Assembly: GCA_037893245.1 (NCBI GenBank)
Contig: JBAIAA010000350.1
Coordinates: 434,001-498,000 of the forward strand
Length of the DNA stretch: 64,000 nt
Reading direction: 5' to 3'
From: Crossaster papposus
Taxonomy: Eukaryota > Echinodermata > Asteroidea > Velatida > Solasteridae
Position numbers and translations under genes: made by a program. Of this stretch, positions 51,861 through 62,850 are shown piece by piece. The notes beneath the pieces were generated by a model. It searched no databases. It was not told the origin of the DNA and saw only the letters and a program-made list of their open reading frames with translations. The first letter of the stretch is position 1. Every line of letters starts with the position of its first letter.

Positions 51861-52121
51861 ACACCCTCGCGCATTCCCGGCAAAATCTAGATTAAATTTT
51901 GCGTTCGTTATACTTTTTTTATATTCTAAACATGAGAACACCTTGATTCAAAATGTAATTCTTGTTGTAGATTTAAGAGATTAAGTACTCTCAGAAACAA
52001 AAAAAGTTAAACGAAAATCTAAAGTAGTTTGAGTGGTTTAGGAGTTCTGTTCGAAAATGTAATATATCCATGTTAAAAAAAAAGGGAAAGATTTGCACAA
52101 AATTATTGTGCAATTTTGATA

Positions 52122-52127
52122 AATAAA
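52122..52127 (+). terminator. Candidate polyadenylation signal of the PKHD1L1-like gene
   Basis: AATAAA about 260 bp after the stop codon, in AT-rich DNA. It is the first canonical hexamer downstream. Another (52493-52498) could be an alternative end. Confidence 0.5.
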
Positions 52128-52550
52128 AACAGTTTATTAGCGGTTTATAGACTTCATTTTTCACAGATTCTTAGGTTGGGTCTAAGTATATAACAGCCGT
52201 CGAAATTGACTTCGGACAGCCAGGGGAGAGAAAATTATAAAAAGATAACAGATTGCTGTATATCGCATTTATTTTCGGGAAATATCTATTTAGTTTTTTA
52301 ATTCAATCCAGATGAACACCTTGATTTTGAAGTTAATTTGGTGAATTTGGTGAATTTTAAGAATTTATGCAACAAAAATAATGTTTAGATAAAAAGTGAA
52401 GAAACTATTAATAAGAGACAATTGAGGCTAATTGATTTTGATTTTTGTTTGTCTATACCGTTTAGTTTAGTTGGAGTTGATTTAATATAACAAATAAATT
52501 CATATATTTGTGATTTTATTTTAATTTTTTTTGACTGAAGCATGATACTT

Positions 52551-52791
52551 AGGGCCTTTTCGAAATCGTTGCTTCGTCTTTGGTTTGGCTTCGCCTCCGA
52601 ATTTCGAATTACTGAGAAGCAAATGGAAATGGAAAAAAATTAAAATAGTCTAACTTTAGGGTTCACATCAATCGGGTGAATGTTTCTGAAGCACAACAGG
52701 CGTCAGAATGTGGCTGGGGATCTTGCAGTTGGGAGTCAAAAATCGCCTTAAGCCAAAGACGAAGACGAAGCCAGGGATTCGAAAAGGCCCT
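52551..52791. mobile_element. Palindromic MITE, family F, copy 1
   Basis: Inverted ends AGGGCCTTTTCGAAATC and GATTCGAAAAGGCCCTT. The sub-terminal GCTTCGTCTTTGG words are also inverted. A second copy in the opposite orientation is at 55151-55391. Confidence 0.8.
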
Positions 52792-53660
52792 TAGACTTGC
52801 AAAATATACTCAGATTTAAAGCAAATTTATTTTTGTTATTAAAATAGATAGGCCTTATATGTTTCTTAAAAAAAGAAAAGTAAACAAAAAAGTTATTTCA
52901 CACACACACAAATTTCCTTTAGAATGTGTGGTCAAATCTAATGTGTTTTTTCTTCATTTATTTCTTTACCGCATTAGCTTTTGCTTTCTGTATTTTGAAG
53001 AATATTAATCGCGGCATGTTTTTACTATTGGAAATTTTCTTGTACTTGATATTTTGTAATGCTCTATGAGATTTGCCTACTTTGTTACCGTACATCAAAG
53101 TTTTGAAGAATTGTTTCTGTATAATATTTGGTCTTTGTGCCTTTTTAACAAAAGTTTTAATATCAAAGGCACCATTTACGTTGATCCCAGACACTGGTTA
53201 TATGGACGCATGTAAATTGTTTTTTTTAGGCAGTACATTTTTTTGGAGAGAGGGAGAGATTGGGGTTGAAAACCTATCGTGGAGCACCTTGGCAGTGTGG
53301 TCTTACTTCCTAAACTTAGGACCTTGCGAGTAGGATTTGTGACCTGCCACTACAAATTGAGCTTAAAACCTGACTTTTTAAGAATTTAGATATTTGTATA
53401 TCTTGATTCTGCAGAATCAGAGTATTGAGTTCAGTAATGGAAATATCGAACAGCAACTTAGTTCAAGTGTAACACGTTGACGGGATTCTACCGTGATAGG
53501 TCAATAAAAAACTGGTAACAGATTGGTATCAGGTTTTTATGGATTAATTTATCACGAACCGATCAGAACACGAAAGTTGTTTGGGTAAAGCTTAAGAGAC
53601 TCACCAATGATGGTATTATTTAGGTTTTTCAGAACAATTCAGGTCCATTGTGTCTTTAAT

Positions 53661-53797
53661 GCTCGGTTCAGACAGGCGTTCCACAGTCGCGCCGAACCAA
53701 ATGAGTGAATTGAGTCCGACATCTGAAACGAATAAGGGCTACAAGGCGCGCTAGACGGCGAACGATCGACTGTAGAACGCTTGTCTGAACCGAGCGT
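53661..53797. mobile_element. Small palindromic MITE with GCTCGGTTCAGACA ends
   Basis: GCTCGGTTCAGACAGGCGTT faces AACGCTTGTCTGAACCGAGC (one mismatch), about 137 bp in total. Confidence 0.82.
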
Positions 53798-54423
53798 AAG
53801 ATGCATATAACCACTGTTTCACTGTTATTGAAAAGCACTGGCCCCCATGTTTTGTTAAAGAGCTTTTGTTATTAAATCAAGGAACTTCTTGTTTCTGTAA
53901 AAACATTTTTTTTTTATACTTACATTGTATTGCAATAAACTGTATTGTATTAAACTATCCAATTGTATCAACTGGTTTATTAATATTACAGAAGTACTCT
54001 TATATATTTTAAAATTGCTGTGCATTTTTTTTTTGGTGGGGGGTATAAAAACAGAAGGCTGATTAATTTGTTTACATCTTAACGAGGCTGAATTGTAAAT
54101 TTCTGCAGAAATGACTTATAGTTTGTTAACTAAAAAAGCAATTTGTCTTATTTTTTTAAAGAAAGTTTGTATTAATATTATTACTATTAGTTTTATTGTA
54201 TAGTTTTTAGTTACGAAGGTTTGAATTAGCGTATACGCAAACAATTGATTTCTCTGCGATTCCATAACTTGAAAAAAATCATGTTTTAATGTTATTTTAC
54301 ATATCATATTTTCTTTAAAATAATGGTCAGTATTTTTTATAGCCTAATTTTTATAGAGTTTGGTTTAGTTTTTTTGTTTTGTATTTTTAGTTTGTAGTGC
54401 TGTACATAATAATATACAGACAT

Positions 54424-54712
54424 TTCATACGTACTGTTGACCTCCGAACAATTGACGTCCACAGGATGCGGGAAGAGATTACTGCCGATTGTGGACTTGT
54501 TCATGTTCACAGCCCAGTTCTCCCTCGCTGAAAAAGGATTTTAGGGTAAAAATGGGTTAAGGTTATATATAGAAAAATAAAGGGGAACACACAGCTACAG
54601 AAGAGGCCCAAAAGATACATTTGGGGTTCAATATTTTTCTGGAAAGCAGAAAAATAAGTATTTAGCCAACCTTAAGACCGGAATGTCCACAGTACGTATG
54701 TAAGGTAAAGCT
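54424..54712. mobile_element. Palindromic MITE, family D, reverse copy
   Basis: TACGTACTGTTGACCTCCGA at the left and GTCCACAGTACGTATG at the right; the body is the reverse of copies 1 and 2. Confidence 0.72.
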
Positions 54713-54895
54713 ATGTGTGTGTGTGTGTTCCATTTGAATAAAATGACAAAGTTTGAGCATAAACATACATCTGTTCTTTGTTTTGTTCCTATACTTTGTA
54801 CACAAAATTTCATGTGGAGACATAAACAAGCTCTTTAGAATGTCCTTGAGTGTGGAGACCTTTTCATACTTTTCATGACCACCACAAAATTTGAA

Positions 54896-54920
54896 GAGGG
54901 GGGGGGGGGGGGGGGGGGGG
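54896..54920 (+). repeat. Poly-G tract
   Basis: An uninterrupted run of more than 20 G. A shorter G-run lies at 14752-14767. Confidence 0.9.
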
Positions 54921-55150
54921 TCACCTTTGCTTATATCTTTCTTCATATAGTTGAACTCCTGTCGACTTTATTTTACAACATGCAACTGAGCGAGGCTTTG
55001 GAAAAGATTAACGATTTTTTTGGGGGCAAAAGCTTTTGTTTTCATAATTTTAATATCCTACTTCGAAACTTTAAACAAGTTTTCATAAATCACTAGTTGT
55101 GCCACGCCCCCAAACTGGGACAACCGTTATCTTGTTACAGCACCCTCTAT

Positions 55151-55391
55151 GGGCCTTTTCGAATCCCTGGCTTCGTCCTTGTCTTTGGCTTAAGGCGATT
55201 TTAGATTCCTGACTGCTAGATCCCCTTCTTTTAATACATTTTGATGCCTGTTTTGCTTAAGAAACATTCAATCGATTAATATGAACCCAAAAGTTAGACT
55301 ATTTCCATTGGCTTTAATTTCTAGTTGCTTGTCAGTGATTCGGAATTCGGAGGCGAACCCGAAGACGAAGCAAAGGTTTGGAAAAGGCTCT
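55151..55391. mobile_element. Palindromic MITE, family F, copy 2
   Basis: GGGCCTTTTCGAATCCCTGG at the left, GAAAAGGCTCTTA at the right; internal match to 52551-52791 in inverse order. Confidence 0.78.
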
Positions 55392-56185
55392 TAATGGTAC
55401 CCTGGGTGAAATGGTAGCGCACTTAGACGTCTGTTATGATTTACCAAATGATACCCTTTCACTGTGGTAACCCGACTACAATTTTGTTTGAACGGTCGAT
55501 AAAATCTTGCGGACAACAAAATTTCATTGTTGCACAATACGATAGCAGCTGAGCTGGCAATAAGCTGTCAAGAGGAGGCGATGTACATTGTATAAACAAC
55601 ATTGTTATTTGTTTCATAATAACCGAGCCATACTTTGGACAAAATAAAGAGGCTACTGTTTTAGCATACGAGCATTCGATCTAATTTGAGGTGAGTACTT
55701 TTTGAAATCCTGGCTCGTGAAGCTGAACATTCTACTCGTCCAGCTTCGCTTTGTCGATGATTGAATGACTGTTTTGTTTGGTTCTAGCATAGAGCAAGGA
55801 ACAGCTCTATGGTTCTAGCAATATTAAACATGGCAGTAGTACAGTAGTCAGTACTCATTAGTAAACAGTTTTAACATTTTCCCCCTTTTTAATTGCACTT
55901 GAAGGAAAACTCAGCAATTGCAAATCTGGTGGTACGAACTCGTAGGATATTTTGCAGTCCGAATTAAACAACAACTCAAAGTGGGTTAAAAATAATTGAA
56001 GACATCTTTAATTTGGTTAATTATAACGTAGCAGTATTACTATAGCAATTGCTTTAAATAACAAACAAAAGAATAGGATTAATTACTGTGACACTGTGAT
56101 CACTTTTTATATAGACTACATCCACCATCATACAAAGAGTTTCTTTGTCCGAGACCGAGTGATACATTTGTCTTCCTGAAGTTAC

Positions 56186-56427
56186 TTAACCAGTTCGCGC
56201 CGGGATTATTTTAACAACGCCGAGCCGACGGGCGGGATTATTTTTAACGAAACTCGATCCGAAGCGTGTTCAGGCTGACAGTGCCGGGAAGCACACCCAC
56301 GCATTTCCGGCCTTGCACGCTGCTGACATACATTTCCGAACTTGAACTTGGCGTGTTTATGCGTCATCCGTTTTGAATTTTGGGAAATTTTTGCGTTTAT
56401 ATACGTCATCCGGCGCGAACTGGTTAA
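56186..56427 (-). mobile_element. TTAA element copy 15
   Basis: Complete ends. Same AACTTGAACTTGGCGTG subfamily as copies 9, 11 and 13. Confidence 0.9.
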
Positions 56428-56611
56428 AACAAAATATCTTCATACAGGAATGGACAGTTGTGAAACACATTCGACAGTTTCGGATCACATATATTTAAAT
56501 ACACGTACATAATGTGTACATAATGTGTACAAAACTACAATTCAACGTTAACGATGTCCTCCGTGTTCATGTCTTGCATGTAGCCTTATCACGCAGACTG
56601 CATAGAGCAAT

Positions 56612-56749
56612 TATAGAATGCAGGGCCCACTGACAACTCTCGACTTTATTTACCTTAGGACATAGAATGGACTGACCCTAACCTTGTATATACCCCAATA
56701 TACAGGGCCACTCCATTCTATGTCATATGCTGGGCCCTGCATTCTATAG
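56612..56749. mobile_element. Nested palindrome
   Basis: The outer arms TATAGAATGCAGGGCCCA and inverse TGGGCCCTGCATTCTATA enclose an inner pair ACATAGAATGGA / TCCATTCTATGT. Confidence 0.8.
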
Positions 56750-59700
56750 TTAGGCCGTTTTTGTAACGAATTTTGTCTGGTATTTGTCATTGTGCCGAGA
56801 CATTGATGTTGAGATGGGAAACAGACCCACTTAATTTCAAATTTTATTTTTCTAAAAATAAATCCTCCATAGCATATATACTGTATGCTGCTATTAATTT
56901 CTTGTTAAATATTTTTGGTTTGTTCGTTCCTTTTGTAACAAATTTTAGTCAGTGTGCTGAAAACTCATTTATAAAAAAAATATTCTGGTTGTGTAGGCCT
57001 ACATGATTTTAGTAAACACTTTCATGACAATTTTAAGTTGCTTCAATTCTTTTAAATATTATAATTTATATCGCTGGATAGAGTAAAACGAATTACAAAT
57101 AAAATGAGGGGTCAGGGGTCATAATAGATTAACCCTGTGCAAAGTTATTTTTTTTGTTTTTTTTAATATGTTGTCATTTGGCAGACAGTTTCAATTAAAA
57201 AGTTGTGACCAAATTTGCCTGTAATGTACAATGTACCTACTAAAAAAAATAGGTCACAATGCTGACTGCCAACAGGAAAAAGGACATCGAAAATAGCACT
57301 GCCCTCGCTAGCTTGCGTGAAACTGCATATTTGTTAGTATTATTTATAGTGATTTTACTGGCCTATGACGCTTACGATGTGTATGGCGAATACATTGGGT
57401 TAATCTTTAAATCTTGTATGTAACCCCAGAATTAGAGTCCAACAGTTTGATGGTAGAGTTTACCATATGGTGTTTTTAAGTGAAGAAGGTTTCTAATAAA
57501 TTATTTTAGGGGGTTGGGGTAAAAGTGAAATATGGATATGGGCAATTCCATGGTTACAAACGTTACATTTTTAGCAAGTTACAACATTTTATTTTACTCT
57601 TGCATCAAGATCCGAGTTTCAAGTCCCAGTTATATGTTACCATAAGTACATCCTACACGTCTACATGTAGGTCTACTATACAGTTAAGAATAACAAATAT
57701 TACAACATACACAGTACACTGGAGTTGTGATGGTTACATTTAATGTTGGTTAGTATCGTTACAATAAAAAAGGACATGGATAAAAATGTACCGTAATGTC
57801 TTTGCATAAAAAAAATCTTAAAATGGGATATAAAACGTGAAACAAAGTGTTATATTGATATCACTCATGTTTTGCATGTTAAAACTAGGTGCCACAATAA
57901 GTACCCAAAATCCATGATTTTAGCAAAAAAACAGGTTTTTTAAACCTAAAATCATGCTACATTTTACTATTTCACTGTCACACCACTCAAATGAAAGATC
58001 TTTTTGTCTTCTACAACACTTCTTGTTGTAATGCTTGTAGTTCTAAAGATAGTTACAAAATTCAATGTTTTTAATTTGTCCACCTCATCGGGGAAGGCAA
58101 GATGAGAGGTTTATGTGTGTAGATTATGCAGGCCAAGGATCTACATGTACGTACACTGTACATCTACATGTACACTGTACATCTACATTTACATGTACGT
58201 ATTCCCATTGTCTAAAGTCCAACACGGGTACGCAGAGACAGAAGCCCCTGGATTGTGCAGGGATCGCAGGTCAGATGACTTGTACACACATACTACTACC
58301 ACTGTGTGTGTAATTAACAGCCGACTGGTTGCACCTACATGTAGTTTTGGCTTGGGGTTGACCCTTGTCTAATAAATTAGGACTCTCACTCCTGTGAAAT
58401 GGTCGTGCACTAATTATGATTTGGGCCAAATAAATTTAAAAAACATGTTTAGCGTACTGCCTTTTTGAAAAAAGGAAGGAGGAGGCCCTTTTTTCTTCTT
58501 TTTTTAATTTAAAATGGCCGCCGACACATTTTTCAAGACAACCTGCCAAGCTAATTTTGAAAATGGTCTCTAACAGACGTACGTACTAATGGACTATTTC
58601 CACAGCATGTACACAGTGATGCTAAAGTCTAAAAATACAATCTTATTTTATTTATTTTTACAAAAAGATAATAAAATTTATCATTTTTTTTATATTTTTT
58701 TTTCAAAAAGAAAAAAGATAAGAAAAAGAAGGTGACCTCAAAAAAGAAGCGGGCAAGGACGCTAGACTTGATTTTGTTTGTATTTGGCCTTGCATAACAG
58801 ACATCTGTGGGTTTCAGTTCCACGCCGTTTTCACACTACTCAACGCAACACCAGCATTTGTGCTGCACGGGTATTGACCCGTGTATAAGGTGCGATCGTT
58901 TCACACTACACACAAGGCCAGCCATTCTACACAGAACAAATAATAAAATCCTCCGGCAGAACTGGCCTAAATAGCCAACATACTGTAGCCTCAAGTTCAC
59001 CTCCACTTCACTGTGCCGTGAGCAGCCGTGAGCTCACCCACGAATAAATGCCTACGGTAGGTGCATTCCCCCAAGCTCCAACATTTTTACAAGTCTCGTG
59101 CCTTTCTGCCTTGAACCTCACAGAGAATTTAACAGGGTCTCCCTAGTGCCTTTTGTACTCAGTTAAACAAAGTCCAACAAGTTGCTAATGTTTGGTAAAA
59201 AAACCTAGCAAAACCTACAGTTGGAGTTTGATGGGCTTGGGCTAGATGGTTTGGGACAGGGTTAGGCTGCCAATAGCACTGCTTTGAAAAACACGTATTT
59301 TGAGTAAAATCAATAGAAGTTACATGTAACTGGTATTTTGTGATTTAGTTGGTAATAAAACTAAATATCAACTGTAGATTATTATTTTTCATTTTACAAA
59401 TGTAGCCTATAATGATGGCTTTGTAATTTTAGAAGAAAAAAAAGCAGTATGTGTTGTGTAGACCAGCTAAAGTGTTCTGAGTGCTTTGGAGGTCACTGGT
59501 TCTCAAAGCTTCAAAAAACAAAAATGTCTGTTTGATATTTTTGGGATTCGTATTACATTATACCATGCATTATACTGCATTATACTGTACTTTGTGAAAT
59601 ATACCAAAATACCGTATTATGTGCTAAAATAAAACATTGTTGACTGGTTGAAAACCCAATCTTTTCTGTATTTTTGTCATTCAAAGGAGTAACCCATCCA

Positions 59701-59928
59701 TTGCAAGGTTGGTGCTTCTGTTCGGTTCATTTGCCTTGAGATCCAAGTTTGATCAATATTTTTTCCTTTGACCCTAAATTTTGCCCTTTGTAGGCCTGGT
59801 GGCTTCAGGGACAATTCGTATCATTTACCAGAAAAGTTGAGTTCAAAGTGTTCCTACCCTGTCTGTGTGGAGATATATCTTGTTTGATTATTGTCAGAGT
59901 TTGGCTCTACACATACCGTAGGTAATTG

Positions 59929-60193
59929 GTAATTGCTTGAATTATCATGAATGGGTATATTCGGGGGGTTGTATTTATAGTAAATATCGTTTAACTAACC
60001 TTACCGAATTTGTACAATCATGAATGCCGAGAAAAGCACGAAAAACAGCGTTTGTGTTCAACCGGCGTCGAGCAGTTATTCTTATGTTATTTGTGTTTTT
60101 TCGCGATACTTTCAGATGAGTAAGGATTTCTTAATAATTCGGTAGTAAATTTTTGCGATATATCTGCAAATGGTGTATCCTACCTTTAGGGGA
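59929..60193 (+). mobile_element. Family A palindromic MITE
   Basis: Shares ATTGCTTGAATTATCATGAA, GTAAATATCGTTTAACT and the end GCAAATGGTGTATCCTACC with 366-756. Confidence 0.72.
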
Positions 60194-61285
60194 ATATACA
60201 ACACATTTGCAAATATTAAAAAAACTAAAACTACCAATTCATTATGAAATCATTATACTGCACTGTTGCTGTAGTGAATGACAGTCTAAAGCATCCTGTA
60301 AAATCATGGCACCTGGTGTGTCATTATTTTAAAGAAAAGTGGTATTTTTATATCATTCTCCAGCGCTGGTTGGCCAACAGGCTTCTTTGAAATACTACCT
60401 CCAATTTATCATATTTTTGTTAGTCCGTATTTTTTTAGCAATTATCGATATTAACGAGTACAATCCAGCTGGACTGGTTTCCTGACCGTACAATTCCCTG
60501 ACGTTTATAAATTGCTCTGTTTCATCTTAATTGGGGTCAGGGAATGAGACTAACAAGAACATGCTTGTTTTTCTTTGTTTTTCCAACACATACGATTACG
60601 AATACAACCTTTAAACAAGTCAGTGTAATTATATTTACTAGACAATACTACTACCCCAAATCCATCAATTTCTAAAAATGGATGTACATGTATATGATTT
60701 CCTTTAAATGTAATTGTATGCCTAAATTAAGTTGCATAAGTGTACGTGTGTATGCATGAATTGTTGTACATGTAAAAAAACTTGACCGAGTTTTGCATTT
60801 TTTTAGGTTAATCCATTTTATTGCTAGATGTATGTTTTTCTCTTATCTAATTTGTATGGGAATTATTTTTTTGAGGATTTTTTAACCTCAAAATAAGGCC
60901 AGTGCGTTCGAGTAGCTCACCCGGATCGACTTGGGTGAAAGCAGTTGAGTTAGCCACGAATGCCGTGCTGAACAAACACACTCCAACACTTGCCATCACG
61001 ATCCTCACAGGATGGTCGCAGCCATGGCCGTAGCCATTGACAAAACGCACTGCTTCTGAATGTCATCGGCACTGAGTCGACTCATGGCAGCGACTAGTGG
61101 CAGCGACTAGTGGGACGATATTGAAGAATTAAGGCAATGGTTCACCCTCCACTGAACAAATTTTTAAAAAATAACGGATGATTTTGAAGGATTGAGGATG
61201 AATCCCAGTTTTTACATGGTTGCAGTTTGAGGATTTTCTGCAGGAATGAGGGTGGTTCTTAGCCAAAAGGGCTGAGGGCGTGTTA

Positions 61286-61543
61286 TTAACCAGTTTGCGC
61301 CGAAAGACGTATACACGCAAAGTTCCCCCCAGATTCAAAACGGATGACGCATAAACACGTCACGAGCAAGGCCGGAAATGTCTGTCAGCAGCGAGCAAGG
61401 CCGGAAATGCGTGGGTGTGCTTCCCGGCACTACCGGCCCGAACCCACCGGCCCGAACCCACCTCGAATCAAGTTTCGTTAAAAATAATTCTGCGCCTCGG
61501 CTCGGTGATGTTAAAATAATCCCGGCGCAAACTGCATGGTTAA
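61286..61543 (+). mobile_element. TTAA element copy 16
   Basis: Both ends present, with a small direct duplication (CCGGCCCGAACCCA twice) and a GCAT insertion in the right inverted repeat. Confidence 0.87.
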
Positions 61544-62564
61544 ATATGTTTCCCCAGGAACCCATACCTGCACTTTAATTGAACCATAATTATCTGGTCA
61601 TTGTTGTCACTGTTGACCTTGGTGTAATGTACCCTGCAGTTTTTTATATTGGCAGATTTACTATTGTAGTCCGTAAAATTACCATAAAATCAGCACTTCA
61701 ATAGAATGGTTTATTTAGGCCTAGACATGCTGGTGGCTTGTACACACAATGAACTCACACAGTGCCTGTATTTAAATGTGTGTATTTGATGACTTGGGTC
61801 AATTTTATGAACTGCATTCATCATTCAGTTATCAGCATATACAATACAGAGTGCTGTACATGCAGGGATACAGTAGACTGCACACATGAAATCTGAAACA
61901 GCTGGTTGTTAAAAAAAAAGCAAAGTGTTTACTGGGAATTATGAGTTTATTAATTCTCTTGTACGGGTAATTAAACAAGAAAATAGGGGATCAAGCAACA
62001 AAATGTTGGCAAATGTACTGTGTACATGTACTGTATGTAGTATGTCATTGTCCCTGCATTGGAGAATTGTGGTTTGCTTTGTGGTAAATTAAACAAATTA
62101 TAGGGAAAATTTAAAGAGCTCTTTTAACAAAGTTGTAGTTTTGGTATATACCAATCTTACCGTTAGTATATAATTTTACGTAATTTTTTTTTTAAATACC
62201 AGCCAAATGTTGATGGATATATTATTTTGAGATAAGTAAGTTCAAGTTGTTTGCCTATTGGGTGAAGTGTCCATCAAAAGAGAGGGTCATTTTGGCATTT
62301 TTTTTCTTCAGATTCATATGCAGACCCTGGGGGTCATACCGTACATCTCGGAAACGACCTGGAATTGGGTGATCAATGATTCATGACACACGCCGAGGTA
62401 TTTTTAGAAGAAAAAAAAGTTTTCACCAAATCCAAAATCGGACCTCTGTGATTTAGCACGGAATGACCCTCTAGACCAAGGCAATTTTAGCAAAAATGTT
62501 GGTTGATTTTTTTAAAAATATTTTGTTTTCCCCATCTCATCAGCTTTGCCACACCCCCCCTCCG

Positions 62565-62687
62565 TGATCCCAACTTCGTCTTCCGTGATCCCAACTTCGT
62601 CCTCCGTGATCCCAACTCGCCCTCCGTGATCCCAACTTCGTCCTCCGTGATCCCAACTTCGTCCTCCGTGATCCCAACTCGACCACA
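62565..62687 (+). repeat. 20-21-bp tandem repeat immediately upstream of the NT5C2-like ATG
   Basis: Six head-to-tail copies of about CCGTGATCCCAACTTCGTCC end at the start codon; the last copy runs into ACCACAATG. A possible splice acceptor (tctcatcag) lies at 62541, so the array is probably 5' UTR of this exon. No in-frame extension of the protein is supported. Confidence 0.8.
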
Positions 62688-62850
62688 ATGATGAATTCTC
62701 AAAACAGCCTGAGTTCTGAGTCTTCCCTGGGCTCCCAGCCTCTCCACAAGAAGTACCGACGACAGACGCACAAGCGCATCTTCGTTAATCGCAGCTTGAA
62801 CATGGAGAAGATCAGATTTTACGGTTTCGACATGGACTACACACTCGCAA
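62688..62850 (+). CDS. NT5C2: Cytosolic purine 5'-nucleotidase II-like, first coding exon (3' part outside window)
   Basis: Starts at tandem ATGs (62688 and 62691) and ends at donor gtaggt, 54 codons plus one base. After a Ser-rich N-terminus comes [20 protein letters not shown], then [15 protein letters not shown]. The K-K-Y-R-R, R-x-F-V-N-R-S-L and D-M-D-Y-T-L-A strings are the N-terminal signature of the NT5C2 (cN-II) family. D-x-D-x-T is HAD motif I with the nucleophile Asp. The enzyme dephosphorylates IMP and GMP in the cytosol. The first residues differ from vertebrate NT5C2. Later exons are beyond 64000. Confidence 0.88.

Larger units (their letters stand above)
51861..62541. other. 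Intergenic region between the two genes
   Basis: AT-rich, with 3' UTR at its left end, then mobile-element debris as listed. Stretches 53000-53640, 55400-56180, 56760-59920 and 60200-61280 show only short frames without family resemblance, plus simple words such as CATCTACATGTACACTG near 58140-58200. No RNA gene or long ORF is convincing. Confidence 0.6.

Noticed and set aside
60847..61050. 67-aa minus-strand frame (MRFVNGYGHGCD...)
   Set aside because: No splice support or known family; short enough to occur by chance in repeat DNA.
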